DNA of 8,031 nt from Actinomycetes bacterium (GTDB taxonomy: Bacteria; Actinomycetota; Acidimicrobiia; Acidimicrobiales; RAAP-2), in NCBI GenBank assembly GCA_021791615.1, contig JAJYWG010000091.1, positions 1 to 8,031 of the forward strand. Reading direction: 5' to 3'. The notes under the pieces were generated by a model. The model was not told the DNA's origin. It saw only the letters and a program-made list of their open reading frames with translations, and made no database searches. Position 1 is the stretch's first letter; every line of letters begins with the position of its first letter. Shown here piece by piece: positions 1 through 6,369 of the stretch. The translations under genes were made by a program, and so were the position numbers.

Positions 1-59
1 TCCGATCCCCCACGGTCGGTGTCGGACGGGGCCAGGTCACCTGCGTACGCTACGGCGCG

Positions 60-860
60 ATGGACAGCGACCTCACCTACGGCGAGTACCTGCGCCTCGG
101 CGAGCTCCTCGGCCTCCAGAGGCCGCGCAGCCGCCCGGAGCACCACGACGAGCTGCTCTTCATCGTCATGCACCAGACCTGCGAGCTGTGGTTCGAGGTC
201 GTGCGCCACGAGCTGTCGGCGGTCTCGTCCCACCTGGAGGCCGACGAGGCCCGCCCGGCGTTCAAGTCGGTTGCCCGGGTCAAGTCGATCCTCCACAGCC
301 TGACCGACCAGTGGGCAGTCCTCGCCACCCTGACCCCGGCCGACTACGCCGGGTTCCGATCCGCTCTGGCCACGTCCTCGGGCTTCCAGTCCTACCAGTA
401 CCGGGCCATCGAGCTCGCCCTCGGGGCGAAGGACCGCTCCGTGGTCGAGCGCGCCGGCACCGACCCCCTCGCCCGGTCGATGCTGGCCGACGGGCTCGCC
501 CGGCCGAGCCTCTACGACCAGTTCCTGCGGTGGCTGGCGCGCCGCGGGCACCCGGTGCCGGCCGACGTGCTTGGACGGGACGTCACCGAGAGCTGGACCT
601 TCACCCCGTCGCTGTTGCCGGTCCTGCGGGTGCTCTACGAGCGGACCGACGCGCACTGGGTGGAGTACGAGTGCTGCGAGGAGCTGGTCGACCTCGAGGA
701 CAGCTTCCGGCTCTGGAGGTTCCGGCACCTCCAGACCGTCGAGCGGATCATCGGCACCAAGCCGGGCACCGGTGGGTCCGATGGCGTCGGGTACCTGCGC
801 TCCGCGGTGGACCGCAGGTTCTTCCCCGAGCTGTTCGCGATCCGAGCCGAGCTCGGGTGA
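60..860 (+). CDS. kynA: tryptophan 2,3-dioxygenase (heme enzyme of kynurenine pathway)
   Basis: This gene encodes a cytoplasmic heme dioxygenase that opens the indole ring of L-tryptophan with O2 to give N-formylkynurenine. The 266-residue product matches the family along its length: LTYGEYLRL near the N-terminus, LLFIVMHQTCELW at 32-44, SILHSLTDQWAVLATLTP at 76-93, SGFQSYQYR at 107-115, and WRFRHLQTVERIIG at 219-232 followed by GTGGSDGVGYLR. With a constant offset of 17 from the Xanthomonas enzyme, all key residues are present: F34, H38 (active-site base), Y96 and R100 (carboxylate binding), H223 (axial heme ligand) and T237. The frame is open back to base 3 without another ATG, GTG or TTG, and no clear ribosome site precedes ATG 60. 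The true start may therefore lie outside the window, though only four residues precede the conserved LTYGEYL block. No other kynurenine-pathway gene is seen here. Confidence 0.95.
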   Translation: MDSDLTYGEYLRLGELLGLQRPRSRPEHHDELLFIVMHQTCELWFEVVRHELSAVSSHLEADEARPAFKSVARVKSILHSLTDQWAVLATLTPADYAGFRSALATSSGFQSYQYRAIELALGAKDRSVVERAGTDPLARSMLADGLARPSLYDQFLRWLARRGHPVPADVLGRDVTESWTFTPSLLPVLRVLYERTDAHWVEYECCEELVDLEDSFRLWRFRHLQTVERIIGTKPGTGGSDGVGYLRSAVDRRFFPELFAIRAELG

Positions 861-861
861 C

Positions 862-875
862 CTCGGCCGGCCGAG
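862..875 (+). terminator. 14-bp perfect palindrome after kynA stop, possible terminator
   Basis: CTCGGCCGGCCGAG begins one base after the TGA of the dioxygenase gene and is perfectly self-complementary. In RNA it could form a 5-bp GC stem with a 4-nt loop. No T-run follows, so it is not a classic intrinsic terminator. Its position straight after the stop is the main reason to consider it one. Confidence 0.35.
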
Positions 876-889
876 CGGGGCAGCGGTAG

Positions 890-1234
890 GCGCCACCTCG
901 ACCCCCCCTTGGGGTAGCTGCTCGCTTCGAGGCTCGGGCTCCCGGAGCGTCGAGGACCCGGAGCCGTGACGGGGAACGGGTCGGCGCGCCCAGCCGCTAC
1001 CTCATCGAGGAGCCCGACGACGCTTGGGCCAACCTTTCCCGGATCTGGTGCGAGGAGCACGTTCTGGGCGCAGCACTGGCACCTGACGAAGCCCACCGCA
1101 GAGCTGGCCGCCGGGCCCGACGCGTTGCCGGCGATGGGCGGCTCGGAGCGCAGGCGCCTCGGCGTGCCCGTCCGGCGGTTGGGGAGCCCGCCCGGTGGTT
1201 GCGGATCAGGCCGGGGGGTAGCCGATGTCGGTGA
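890..1234 (+). pseudogene. possible decayed coding stretch, unrecognised
   Basis: One frame is open from just after a TAG at 887 to a TGA at 1232-1234 but contains no ATG, GTG or TTG. The part from 995 to about 1090 reads RYLIEEPDDAWANL, then SRIWCEEHVLGAALAPDEAH. Its base composition resembles real coding here, with most early codons ending in G or C. Downstream it becomes Arg/Ala/Pro-rich and runs into the 3' end of copZ on the other strand. I do not recognise the family. It could be the remnant of a small gene or simply an open frame in GC-rich DNA. Apart from this, the palindrome at 862-875 and the operator-like site at 901-916, I see nothing in 861-1205. Confidence 0.2.
901..916. promoter_or_regulatory. 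CsoR-like operator sequence, second site
   Basis: ACCCCCCCTTGGGGTA contains ACCCC and GGGGT as inverted half-sites separated by 5 nt. This is the layout of known CsoR operators and of the site upstream of csoR in this window (TACCC-N5-GGGTA, 4408-4422). It lies 40 bases beyond the dioxygenase stop and faces no recognisable gene, only a short open stretch on the + strand. It may be a relic operator of a lost copper gene, a functional second site, or a chance GC-rich palindrome. Confidence 0.35.
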
Positions 1235-1412
1235 GCACGGCTCGAAGTGCCTGGTCGTCGGTCTCGGTCTCGTCGTAGTCGACCCGGACCGCCTTGGTGT
1301 CGACGTCGACTGTCACCTGGCGTACTCCGGGAGCGCCTGCGAGGTCGTGCTCGATGCTCCTCCTGCAGTGCTCGCAGGAGATGTCGGGTGCGGTCACGGC
1401 GAGTGTCCTCAT
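1206..1412 (-). CDS. copZ: copper chaperone CopZ (heavy-metal-associated domain)
   Basis: The 68-residue product is a single HMA domain. A soluble protein of this kind binds Cu(I) through two cysteines and hands it to the N-terminal domain of CopA. The metal motif is ISCEHCRRSIEHDL near residues 11-24, a CxxC with E-H between the cysteines instead of the more common A-S or G-H. The rest fits the beta-alpha-beta-beta-alpha-beta fold: GVRQVTVDVDTKAVRVDYDE, then a final helix and DIGYPPA. The start at 1412 is chosen because AAGGAG sits 6 nt upstream; a longer frame from 1466 would add 18 unrelated residues. It is the last gene of the csoR-copA-copZ operon, 82 nt after copA. The extra histidine could modify copper affinity, which is inference. 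Confidence 0.9.
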   Translation of the reverse strand: MRTLAVTAPDISCEHCRRSIEHDLAGAPGVRQVTVDVDTKAVRVDYDETETDDQALRAVLTDIGYPPA

Positions 1413-1418
1413 GGTCTG

Positions 1419-1424
1419 CTCCTT
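1419..1424 (-). promoter_or_regulatory. ribosome binding site that sets the copZ start
   Basis: On the minus strand this reads AAGGAG, 6 nt before the ATG at 1412. It decides the start of copZ against an upstream in-frame alternative at 1466. Confidence 0.8.
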
Positions 1425-1494
1425 GTTCGGTCGGCGGAGGGTGAAAGGGCGGCTTCGTCGGCACACCCGGATGCCCGGTGCCGGGGAGCCGGGA

Positions 1495-4050
1495 TCATGG
1501 CACTGCCACGGCGGGCGACCCGTCGTGCCCGGCCGGTCCGGCCGGCGGCCCGGTCCGGTCGGCGGAGGAGCCGAAGCGGCGGAGCCGGAGGGCGTTGGTG
1601 ACGACGCTGACCGAGCTGGTCGCCATTGCGGCAGCGGCGATCATCGGTGGGAGCACGCCGACTGCGGCGAGGGGGACGAGCACCAGGTTGTAACCGAACG
1701 CCCAGCCGAGGTTCTGCCAGATGACCCGGCGGGTGGCCCTGGAAAGGGCGATGGCGTCGGCGACGGCACCGATGTCGCCGTGGACGAGGGTGATCTCGGC
1801 GGCGGCCATCGCGACGCCGGTGCCGGTACCGATGGCGATTCCGACGTCGGCGCCCGCGAGCGCGGGGGCGTCGTTGATGCCGTCGCCGACCATCGCGACC
1901 GGTCCCGAGGTCTCTTGGAGGTGGCGGACGAGGGCCGCCTTGTCCTCGGGTCGAAGCCCGGCCAGGACCTCGTCGACGCCTGCCTCGGCCCCAACCGCTT
2001 CGGCCACCTCGACCCGGTCGCCGGTCGCCAGCACGACTCGCAGACCTTCGGTCTTCAGGCGCCGGACGCCCGCCGCCGCGTCGGGGCGCAGCGGGTCGGT
2101 GATCCCGAGCACCAGGCGGGCCCGGCCGTCGATCGCAATGACCACCGGCGTGAGGTGGCGAGCGGCGAGTCGGTCGCCCTCCGCTCGTGCGGCCTCGTTC
2201 GCCCGCCGCCCGGCGTCGCCCGCCGCCTCGCTCGCTCGTCGCCCGTCCTCGCCTGGCCTCGCCCGTTCGGCACCGCCCGTCCGGGGAGTCGTCGAGCCGG
2301 CGCATCCGGCGTTGGCTCGTCCTGGGAGGTCGGTGGCGGCTCCCCCTGGGGGGGTGGTGGCGGCTCCCCCTGGCCGGGTGGCCCACTCGAGCGAGCCGAC
2401 CTGGACCAGGTGGCCGTCGACGGTGGCGGTGACGCCGGCCCCGGGGGTGACCTCCGCCGTGCTCGCCACCAGGTCTCCCTGCGCGGCCCCGCTGCGCTTC
2501 GCGGCTGCTTGCACCGCCCGGGCGAGGGGGTGCTCGGAGGCGGTCTCGGCGGCTGCGGCGAGCGCCAGCACGGCTTCGCTCCCGTCGTCGTGGTCTACGT
2601 TTCCCTCCCGGTCTTCGTCGCCGTCTGCGTCGACGTCGAGGTCGAGGTCGAGGTCGAGGTCGACGACCTCCACGACCTCGGGTCGTCCGAGGGTCAAGGT
2701 GCCGGTCTTGTCGACCACCACGGTGTCCAGCCGACGGACCCGCTCCAGGACCTCACCCCCCGAGATGAGCAGGCCCAGCTCGGCGCCCCGCCCGCTGCCG
2801 ACCATCACTGCGACAGGGGTGGCGAGGCCGAGAGCACAGGGGCAGGCGACGACGAGCACCGCGACGGCGGGCACCAACGCCGCGACCAGCGAGTGACCGC
2901 TCGCCAGCCACCCGGCGAAGGTCAGCGCGGCGACGGCGAGGATGGTCGGCACGAACACCGAGGAGACCCGGTCCGCCAAGCGCTGGGCCTTGGACTTCTC
3001 CGCCTGGGCCCGCTCGACGAGCGCCATGACCTGGGCGAGCGTCGAGTCCGCTCCCGCCCTGGTCACCTCGACCTCGAGCGGTGACAGCCCGTTGAGCGTG
3101 CCGCCGGTCACCTCGTCCCCTGCAGTCTTGGTCACCGGCACGCTCTCGCCGCTGAGCATCGACTCGTCGAGCGCGCTCGACCCGCTGATGACGACCCCGT
3201 CGGCGGGGAGCGCCTCCCCGGGACGGACGAGCACCACATCTCCAGCTCGCAGCGTCTCGACCGCGACCTCGACCGTCTCGGCCTCTGGCGCCACCTCTGA
3301 TCCTGCCGGTGATCCTGCCGCTCCCGCCCACCCGGATCGGGCGACCAGGTGCGCGACCCGAGGGGTGAGGGAGGCGAGCGACTCGATCGCTTCTCCGGCG
3401 CGGCGCCGGGTGAGCACCTCCAGGTACTTGCCGACCGAGATCAGCGTCACGATCACCGCAGCGACGTCGAAGTAGGTGGGCTTCCCGGGAAGCAAAACTG
3501 TCGCCGCAACCGAGTACGAGAACGCCACGGCAGAGCCGAGCGACACCAGCGTGTCCATATTGGCGCTGCGATGGCGCAAGCTCGACAACGCCCCCCGATG
3601 GAAGTCTGCGCCGACCCAGGCGAACACCGGAAGACCAAGCGCCAGCTGCGCATAGGGCGACCAGCTGTCGACCCCGAACCCGTAGGCCAAGACGAGCACC
3701 GCTGCGCTGCCCACCGTGCCCACGGCAAGCCTCACCCGTCGCCGGCGTAGGTCTGCGGCCCGCCGGGCCCGGCGTCCCGCGGCCTCCTCGGCGGGGTCCG
3801 CCACCGCGAGCGAAAGGGTCGCGTGGTACCCAGCGGCCTCGACGGCTGCCTCGAGCGCCTGCCGATCCACTTCGTGGCCCTCGGCGAGCTCGACCGTCGC
3901 CGACTCGGTCGCGAGGTTTACCCGTGCCCCGGCGACGCCGTCCACCGACGACAGTGCGCGCTCGACCCGCCGTACGCACGAGGCGCAGGTCATGCCCTCG
4001 ACGGCCAGGTCGTAGGCCGCTGGAGGCTGTGCGACCGTCGGGTGGCTCAT
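1495..4050 (-). CDS. copA: copper-exporting P1B-1-type ATPase CopA
   Basis: This membrane pump of 851 residues uses ATP to export Cu(I). In order, it has one N-terminal HMA domain (GMTCASC at 19-25); four predicted membrane helices between about 104 and 208; an actuator domain with SGES at 300-303; and a membrane helix with the metal-site CPC at 403-405. The phosphorylation motif DKTGTLT starts at D447, followed by the nucleotide-domain SEHPLA near 505 and the hinge GDGIND at 722-727. The last two helices carry YN (787-788) and MATSS (809-813), the signature of Cu(I) pumps. ATG 4050 is preferred, with GGAAGG 4 nt and GGAGGAG 11 nt upstream; the in-frame GTG at 4062 overlaps that GGAGGAG and has no spacing. 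Two oddities are an acidic Asp-rich run at about 464-490 and a roughly 68-residue low-complexity insert at about 559-626, both in the nucleotide-binding region. It lies 45 nt after csoR and before copZ. Confidence 0.95.
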   Translation of the reverse strand: MSHPTVAQPPAAYDLAVEGMTCASCVRRVERALSSVDGVAGARVNLATESATVELAEGHEVDRQALEAAVEAAGYHATLSLAVADPAEEAAGRRARRAADLRRRRVRLAVGTVGSAAVLVLAYGFGVDSWSPYAQLALGLPVFAWVGADFHRGALSSLRHRSANMDTLVSLGSAVAFSYSVAATVLLPGKPTYFDVAAVIVTLISVGKYLEVLTRRRAGEAIESLASLTPRVAHLVARSGWAGAAGSPAGSEVAPEAETVEVAVETLRAGDVVLVRPGEALPADGVVISGSSALDESMLSGESVPVTKTAGDEVTGGTLNGLSPLEVEVTRAGADSTLAQVMALVERAQAEKSKAQRLADRVSSVFVPTILAVAALTFAGWLASGHSLVAALVPAVAVLVVACPCALGLATPVAVMVGSGRGAELGLLISGGEVLERVRRLDTVVVDKTGTLTLGRPEVVEVVDLDLDLDLDVDADGDEDREGNVDHDDGSEAVLALAAAAETASEHPLARAVQAAAKRSGAAQGDLVASTAEVTPGAGVTATVDGHLVQVGSLEWATRPGGAATTPPGGAATDLPGRANAGCAGSTTPRTGGAERARPGEDGRRASEAAGDAGRRANEAARAEGDRLAARHLTPVVIAIDGRARLVLGITDPLRPDAAAGVRRLKTEGLRVVLATGDRVEVAEAVGAEAGVDEVLAGLRPEDKAALVRHLQETSGPVAMVGDGINDAPALAGADVGIAIGTGTGVAMAAAEITLVHGDIGAVADAIALSRATRRVIWQNLGWAFGYNLVLVPLAAVGVLPPMIAAAAMATSSVSVVTNALRLRRFGSSADRTGPPAGPAGHDGSPAVAVP
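2332..2373. repeat. 18-nt direct repeat, 24-nt period, inside copA
   Basis: GGTGGCGGCTCCCCCTGG occurs perfectly at 2332-2349 and 2356-2373. The 24-nt spacing keeps the copA frame and encodes PGGAAT twice, 8 residues apart. It lies in the low-complexity insert of the ATPase and looks like a slippage or duplication product. Confidence 0.85.
2629..2664. repeat. hexanucleotide repeat GTCGA(C/G) x6 inside copA
   Basis: Six consecutive GTCGAC or GTCGAG units run without interruption, the middle four being identical GTCGAG. On the copA strand they encode alternating Leu-Asp and Val-Asp (VDLDLDLDLDVD). Because the unit is six bases, copy-number change would add or remove dipeptides without shifting the frame. 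Confidence 0.85.
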
Positions 4051-4053
4051 TGG

Positions 4054-4068
4054 TCCTTCCACTCCTCC
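4054..4068 (-). promoter_or_regulatory. ribosome binding region that sets the copA start
   Basis: The minus strand carries GGAGGAG (4068-4062) and GGAAGGA (4060-4054) ahead of ATG 4050, with spacings of 11 and about 3-4 nt. The alternative GTG at 4062 overlaps the first motif, so it cannot be served by it. Confidence 0.6.
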
Positions 4069-4078
4069 AGCACACGCT

Positions 4079-4089
4079 CCCCTTCGGGG
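4079..4089 (-). other. small hairpin in the csoR-copA gap
   Basis: In the transcript this is CCCCGAAGGGG, a 4-bp GC stem with a 3-nt loop, starting 7 bases past the csoR stop. There is no T-run. It may affect mRNA processing or the csoR-to-copA expression ratio, or be incidental. Its CCCC/GGGG arms also resemble copper-operator half-sites, but the 3-nt spacing differs from the 5 nt of the csoR operator. Confidence 0.25.
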
Positions 4090-4095
4090 TCCTGC

Positions 4096-4377
4096 TCAGG
4101 CCTGTAGCAGCCGCCCGATGGCATCGGCCGCCTCCTTCACCTTGGCTGCGCCTTCGAGGCCGTCGGCCGCGACGGCGTCGGCCACGCAGGTCCCGATGTG
4201 GGCCTCCAGCAACCCGAGAGCGACTGCGTGCAAGGCCTTGGTCGCAGCGGTCACCTGGGTCAAGATGTCGATGCAGTAGCGGTCCTCCTCCACCATCCGC
4301 TGCAGCCCACGAACCTGGCCCTCTATGCGGCGCAGACGCTCGAGGTACTGATCCTTGTTGGCGCTGTAGCCGTGCAC
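4096..4377 (-). CDS. csoR: copper-sensing transcriptional repressor CsoR
   Basis: The 93-residue product belongs to the CsoR/FrmR (DUF156) family of all-helical repressors that leave the DNA when Cu(I) binds. The family core is clear: YLERLRRIEGQVRGLQRMVE at 11-30, then DRYCIDILTQ and EAHIGTC. The Cu(I) ligands of true CsoR proteins are all present: C35, H60 and C64, matching C36, H61 and C65 of the Mycobacterium tuberculosis protein. This distinguishes it from RcnR or FrmR relatives. The start is a GTG at 4377 with GGAGG (4383-4387) 5 nt upstream. It is the first gene of the copper operon and is followed 45 nt later by copA, so it most likely represses its own operon through the operator at 4408-4422. 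Confidence 0.93.
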   Translation of the reverse strand: MHGYSANKDQYLERLRRIEGQVRGLQRMVEEDRYCIDILTQVTAATKALHAVALGLLEAHIGTCVADAVAADGLEGAAKVKEAADAIGRLLQA

Positions 4378-4403
4378 AGGAACCTCCAGCTCACTGGGCG
4401 AGA

Positions 4404-4422
4404 ACTATACCCTGGTAGGGTA
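4404..4422 (-). promoter_or_regulatory. promoter -10 and CsoR operator of the copper operon
   Basis: The inverted repeat TACCC-TGGTA-GGGTA occupies 4408-4422 and matches the pattern of known CsoR operators. On the minus strand, TATAGT (4409-4404) is a good -10 element overlapping its edge. Transcription would begin around 4397, leaving a leader of about 20 nt with GGAGG before the csoR GTG. The -35 region is poor. Overlap of -10 and operator fits simple repression relieved by copper. Confidence 0.7.
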
Positions 4423-4468
4423 CCAGGAGGGCTGAACGAGGCACCGACTGACTCGGCGACGCGGCGCG

Positions 4469-4498
4469 CCTCGCCGGGACCCTCCTCGCCGGGACCCT
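4469..4498. repeat. 15-nt perfect tandem duplication
   Basis: CCTCGCCGGGACCCT occurs twice back to back (4469-4483 and 4484-4498) in the region between the divergent csoR and DUF222 promoters. It encodes nothing evident and looks like a local duplication. Confidence 0.85.
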
Positions 4499-4527
4499 GC
4501 AGTGTCGTTGGAGGTAGGGAGATCGCC

Positions 4528-4615
4528 GCCCGGGGCCCTCCGCCCTCCGCCCGACGCCCGGGGCCCGCCGGCTCGGCGTTCGGCGGCTCGGGCCCGCCCT
4601 GAACCTGTCGCAGGG
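4528..4615. repeat. GC-rich palindrome cluster between divergent promoters
   Basis: GCCCGGGGCCC occurs at 4528-4538 and again at 4556-4566. From 4561 to 4595 a large hairpin can form: GGGCCC pairs with GGGCCC at the ends, and CCGCCG (4565-4570) can pair with CGGCGG (4581-4586). A second hairpin, CCCTG with CAGGG around a 9-nt loop, lies at 4597-4615, just upstream of the SOS promoter. The genes on both sides are transcribed away from it, so it is not an ordinary terminator. It may be a dispersed intergenic palindromic repeat. No gene is seen between 4441 and 4621. Confidence 0.5.
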
Positions 4616-4621
4616 TTGGGC

Positions 4622-4641
4622 TAAGATCGAACATACGTTCG
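4622..4641 (+). promoter_or_regulatory. -10 element and LexA (SOS) box
   Basis: CGAACATACGTTCG at 4628-4641 fits the Gram-positive/mycobacterial SOS box consensus CGAACRNRYGTTYG at every position. TAAGAT (4622-4627) directly before it is a plausible -10 element, which would put the transcription start inside the box so that LexA blocks initiation. The -35 region is weak. The first frame downstream is the DUF222 remnant, 67 nt away; DUF222/13E12 genes are known SOS members in mycobacteria. Confidence 0.8.
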
Positions 4642-4708
4642 TTCTCGACGCAACGAGAGCCTTCCTGTCGGTGCCGCCTCGGCGGCGGTCGGATCGGTCC
4701 GGTGCGCA

Positions 4709-4873
4709 ATGTGCGAGAGCCTCGAAGCGCTGTGCAAGGCGGTAGTCGGCTTCGATGCTGCGGCGATCAGCCCCGCTGTGGCCGGGGTGGTCGTTGAGCG
4801 TTGCACGACCATGGAGGCGTCGATCAGCGCAGTGAAGATGCTGGCGGCTGCACGAATGGCCGAGTCCTGTTGA
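4709..4873 (+). pseudogene. N-terminal remnant of a DUF222 / 13E12-family HNH endonuclease
   Basis: An ATG at 4709 opens a 54-codon frame: MCESLEALCKAVVGFDAAAI, then SPAVAGVVVERCTTMEASIS and AVKMLAAARMAESC. The pattern of a short helix with GFD, SP-A--VV-, a central helix and KMLAAARMAES matches the start of actinobacterial DUF222 proteins, which run to about 400 or more residues and end in an HNH nuclease domain. Here the frame stops at a TGA (4871-4873) that belongs to the terminal bases of the IS21 element at 4868. The rest of the gene is not visible in the window, including the 24 bases past the right end. The SOS box upstream is intact, so a short peptide may still be made under DNA damage. 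No strong ribosome site precedes the ATG. Confidence 0.7.
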
Positions 4874-4875
4874 GC

Positions 4876-4915
4876 GCTCACCGATACACACGATCTGCGA
4901 TCAACGAAAGTCGCG
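4876..4915 (+). repeat. left-end IS repeats (two 17-nt units, 23-bp period)
   Basis: The units are GCTCACCGATACACACG (4876-4892) and GATCAACGAAAGTCGCG (4899-4915), starting 23 bp apart. The inner unit is the exact reverse complement of the inner right-end repeat at 7938-7954. The outer one matches the reverse complement of the middle right repeat at 13 of 17 positions. They are likely IstA binding sites. Confidence 0.8.
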
Positions 4916-5022
4916 GTCGGATGTGACCTGACGCTCCTCCGAGCATCACCCACCCGAGCTCCGGGATCCGCCAATCTCGTTGGGTCAACCAAACCTGACG
5001 GAAAGGATGGAGACCCGGCGCC

Positions 5023-6369
5023 ATGATGACCCAGGAGGAGTACGTGGACGGAGTGCTGGCCCTGAAGCGCCAGGGCAAGACGAACACCGAGATCGGCGAG
5101 GAGCTGGGCTACCATCCGGCGACGATCGCCAAGTGGCTGAAGCAGGGCGGTCCGCCCCCGGCTCGGAGAGCTCCAGCCGCAGGGCGGGTGGTCGATGCCC
5201 GCTGGGCCGAGCGGATCCACCAGCTGATCCGACCGCCGGCGGAGAAGCTGCTGGCCACGAGCGTGTACGACATCATCGCTGCTGAGGGGTTCGAGGGCTC
5301 GTACCCCTCGGTGGCTCGTCACTTGAACGAGCTGCGTGGCCCCCGGTTCCGGGCCGCGGCGGGGGTGAGCATGTCGATCGAGACGGCACCGGGCGAGGAG
5401 GCCCAGTTCGACTGGTCGGAGTGCCACGCCTGGACCGAGCGTTGGGGTCTGGGCAAGGTCTTCTGCCTGAGCTGCATCTTCTGCTGGTCACGGTGGCGGC
5501 GGTGGTGGTTCACCACCTCGATCGACGCCGAGCACACCTTCGAGGGCCTGGTCCGCTTCTTCGAGGCGGCCGGCGGAGTCCCGAAGATCCTGCGCACCGA
5601 CCGGATGGGGGCTCTGGGCAGCTCCCAGGGCAAGCGCTTCACCCTGCACCCCCCGGCGATCGACTTCGCCGCCTGGAACGGCGTGGAGATCAAGGCGTGC
5701 CAGGCCAGGGACGCGAAGCGGAAGGGTAAGGTCGAGCGCCCGTTCCGAGACACCAAGGAGAGCTTCTTGACCGAGCTCGACGCCCTGGGACCACCAAGGA
5801 GCGTGGGTGAGCTCGACGGGCTGGGGACAGCATGGGTGCAGCGCCGCCGTCACGACCGGGTTCATTCGACCACCAAGGAGCGCCCGGCCGACCGCATCGA
5901 GATGGAGCGGCGCTTCCTCTCCCGCCTCCCGGGGCGCCGCTTCGACACCGCCTATCGCGGGGATCGCCGGGTGCATCCCCGCCTGGCGCTCGTCGAGTGG
6001 GAGGGGGTTCCCTACTCTGTCGCCCCAGAGGCACTCGGGTCCAAGGTTCTCTGCCGGGCCGAGGTCGATAGCGGCATCTTGGAGATCTTCTGGGGCAGCC
6101 AAAGGGTGGCCCGTCACCGGCTTCGCCCCGGGGCGACCGAGGCGGTGTGGGACCCGCTGCATCGCCAAGCGGTCGAGGCAATCGCGCTCGGGCGCGCCTT
6201 GTCGAGGCCGGCGATGCCACCCCCGCCGCCAGGCGAGGATCGGCGGGAAGCCTCAGGCCATGCCGACAGAGGGGGCCGCCTCGACGCCGACCGGTGGCCA
6301 TACGATGTTGCAGGCCCTGACCTCGAAGCCCGCTACGGCGCCTGTGGCTGCACCGGGAGCGGGATGTGA
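5023..6369 (+). CDS. istA: IS21-family DDE transposase IstA
   Basis: This 448-residue transposase cuts and joins the IS ends together with IstB. An N-terminal helix-turn-helix is visible at about 18-40 (GKTNTEIGEELGYHPATIAK). The retroviral-integrase-type catalytic core follows: EEAQFDWSE gives D130, LRTDRMGAL gives D193 and KGKVERPFRD gives E238, a D-D-E set with 44 residues between the last two. The second Asp is followed by Arg where many IS21 transposases have Asn, so it seems to belong to a distinct branch. The C-terminal part (about 320-390) looks like the IS21 beta-rich C-terminal domain and is followed by a Pro-rich tail. ATG 5023 (or the adjacent ATG 5026) is preceded by GGAG at 5009-5012, a rather long 10-nt spacing. 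The stop overlaps the istB start (ATGTGA), suggesting translational coupling. The frame is intact, so the element may be active. Confidence 0.95.
   Translation: MMTQEEYVDGVLALKRQGKTNTEIGEELGYHPATIAKWLKQGGPPPARRAPAAGRVVDARWAERIHQLIRPPAEKLLATSVYDIIAAEGFEGSYPSVARHLNELRGPRFRAAAGVSMSIETAPGEEAQFDWSECHAWTERWGLGKVFCLSCIFCWSRWRRWWFTTSIDAEHTFEGLVRFFEAAGGVPKILRTDRMGALGSSQGKRFTLHPPAIDFAAWNGVEIKACQARDAKRKGKVERPFRDTKESFLTELDALGPPRSVGELDGLGTAWVQRRRHDRVHSTTKERPADRIEMERRFLSRLPGRRFDTAYRGDRRVHPRLALVEWEGVPYSVAPEALGSKVLCRAEVDSGILEIFWGSQRVARHRLRPGATEAVWDPLHRQAVEAIALGRALSRPAMPPPPPGEDRREASGHADRGGRLDADRWPYDVAGPDLEARYGACGCTGSGM

Noticed and set aside
1467..1494. CCCGGTGCCGGG-type palindrome between copA and copZ as a terminator
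   Set aside because: The stem is short with a 2-nt loop and no T-run, and copZ continues the same operon. Such palindromes are common in this GC-rich DNA.
966..1601. A 211-codon + strand frame overlapping copZ and the copA end
   Set aside because: It runs antisense over copZ and copA, has no recognisable domain and no ribosome site. The coding-like segment near 995-1090 is in a different frame.
1294..3084. A 596-codon open frame on the + strand opposite copA
   Set aside because: It is antisense to a clear P1B ATPase. Its composition is that of a GC-rich shadow frame and it shows no family motif.
4621..5427. A 268-codon minus-strand frame crossing the IS left end
   Set aside because: It spans the SOS box, the DUF222 remnant, the IS terminus and the start of istA on the opposite strand. 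No motif supports it.
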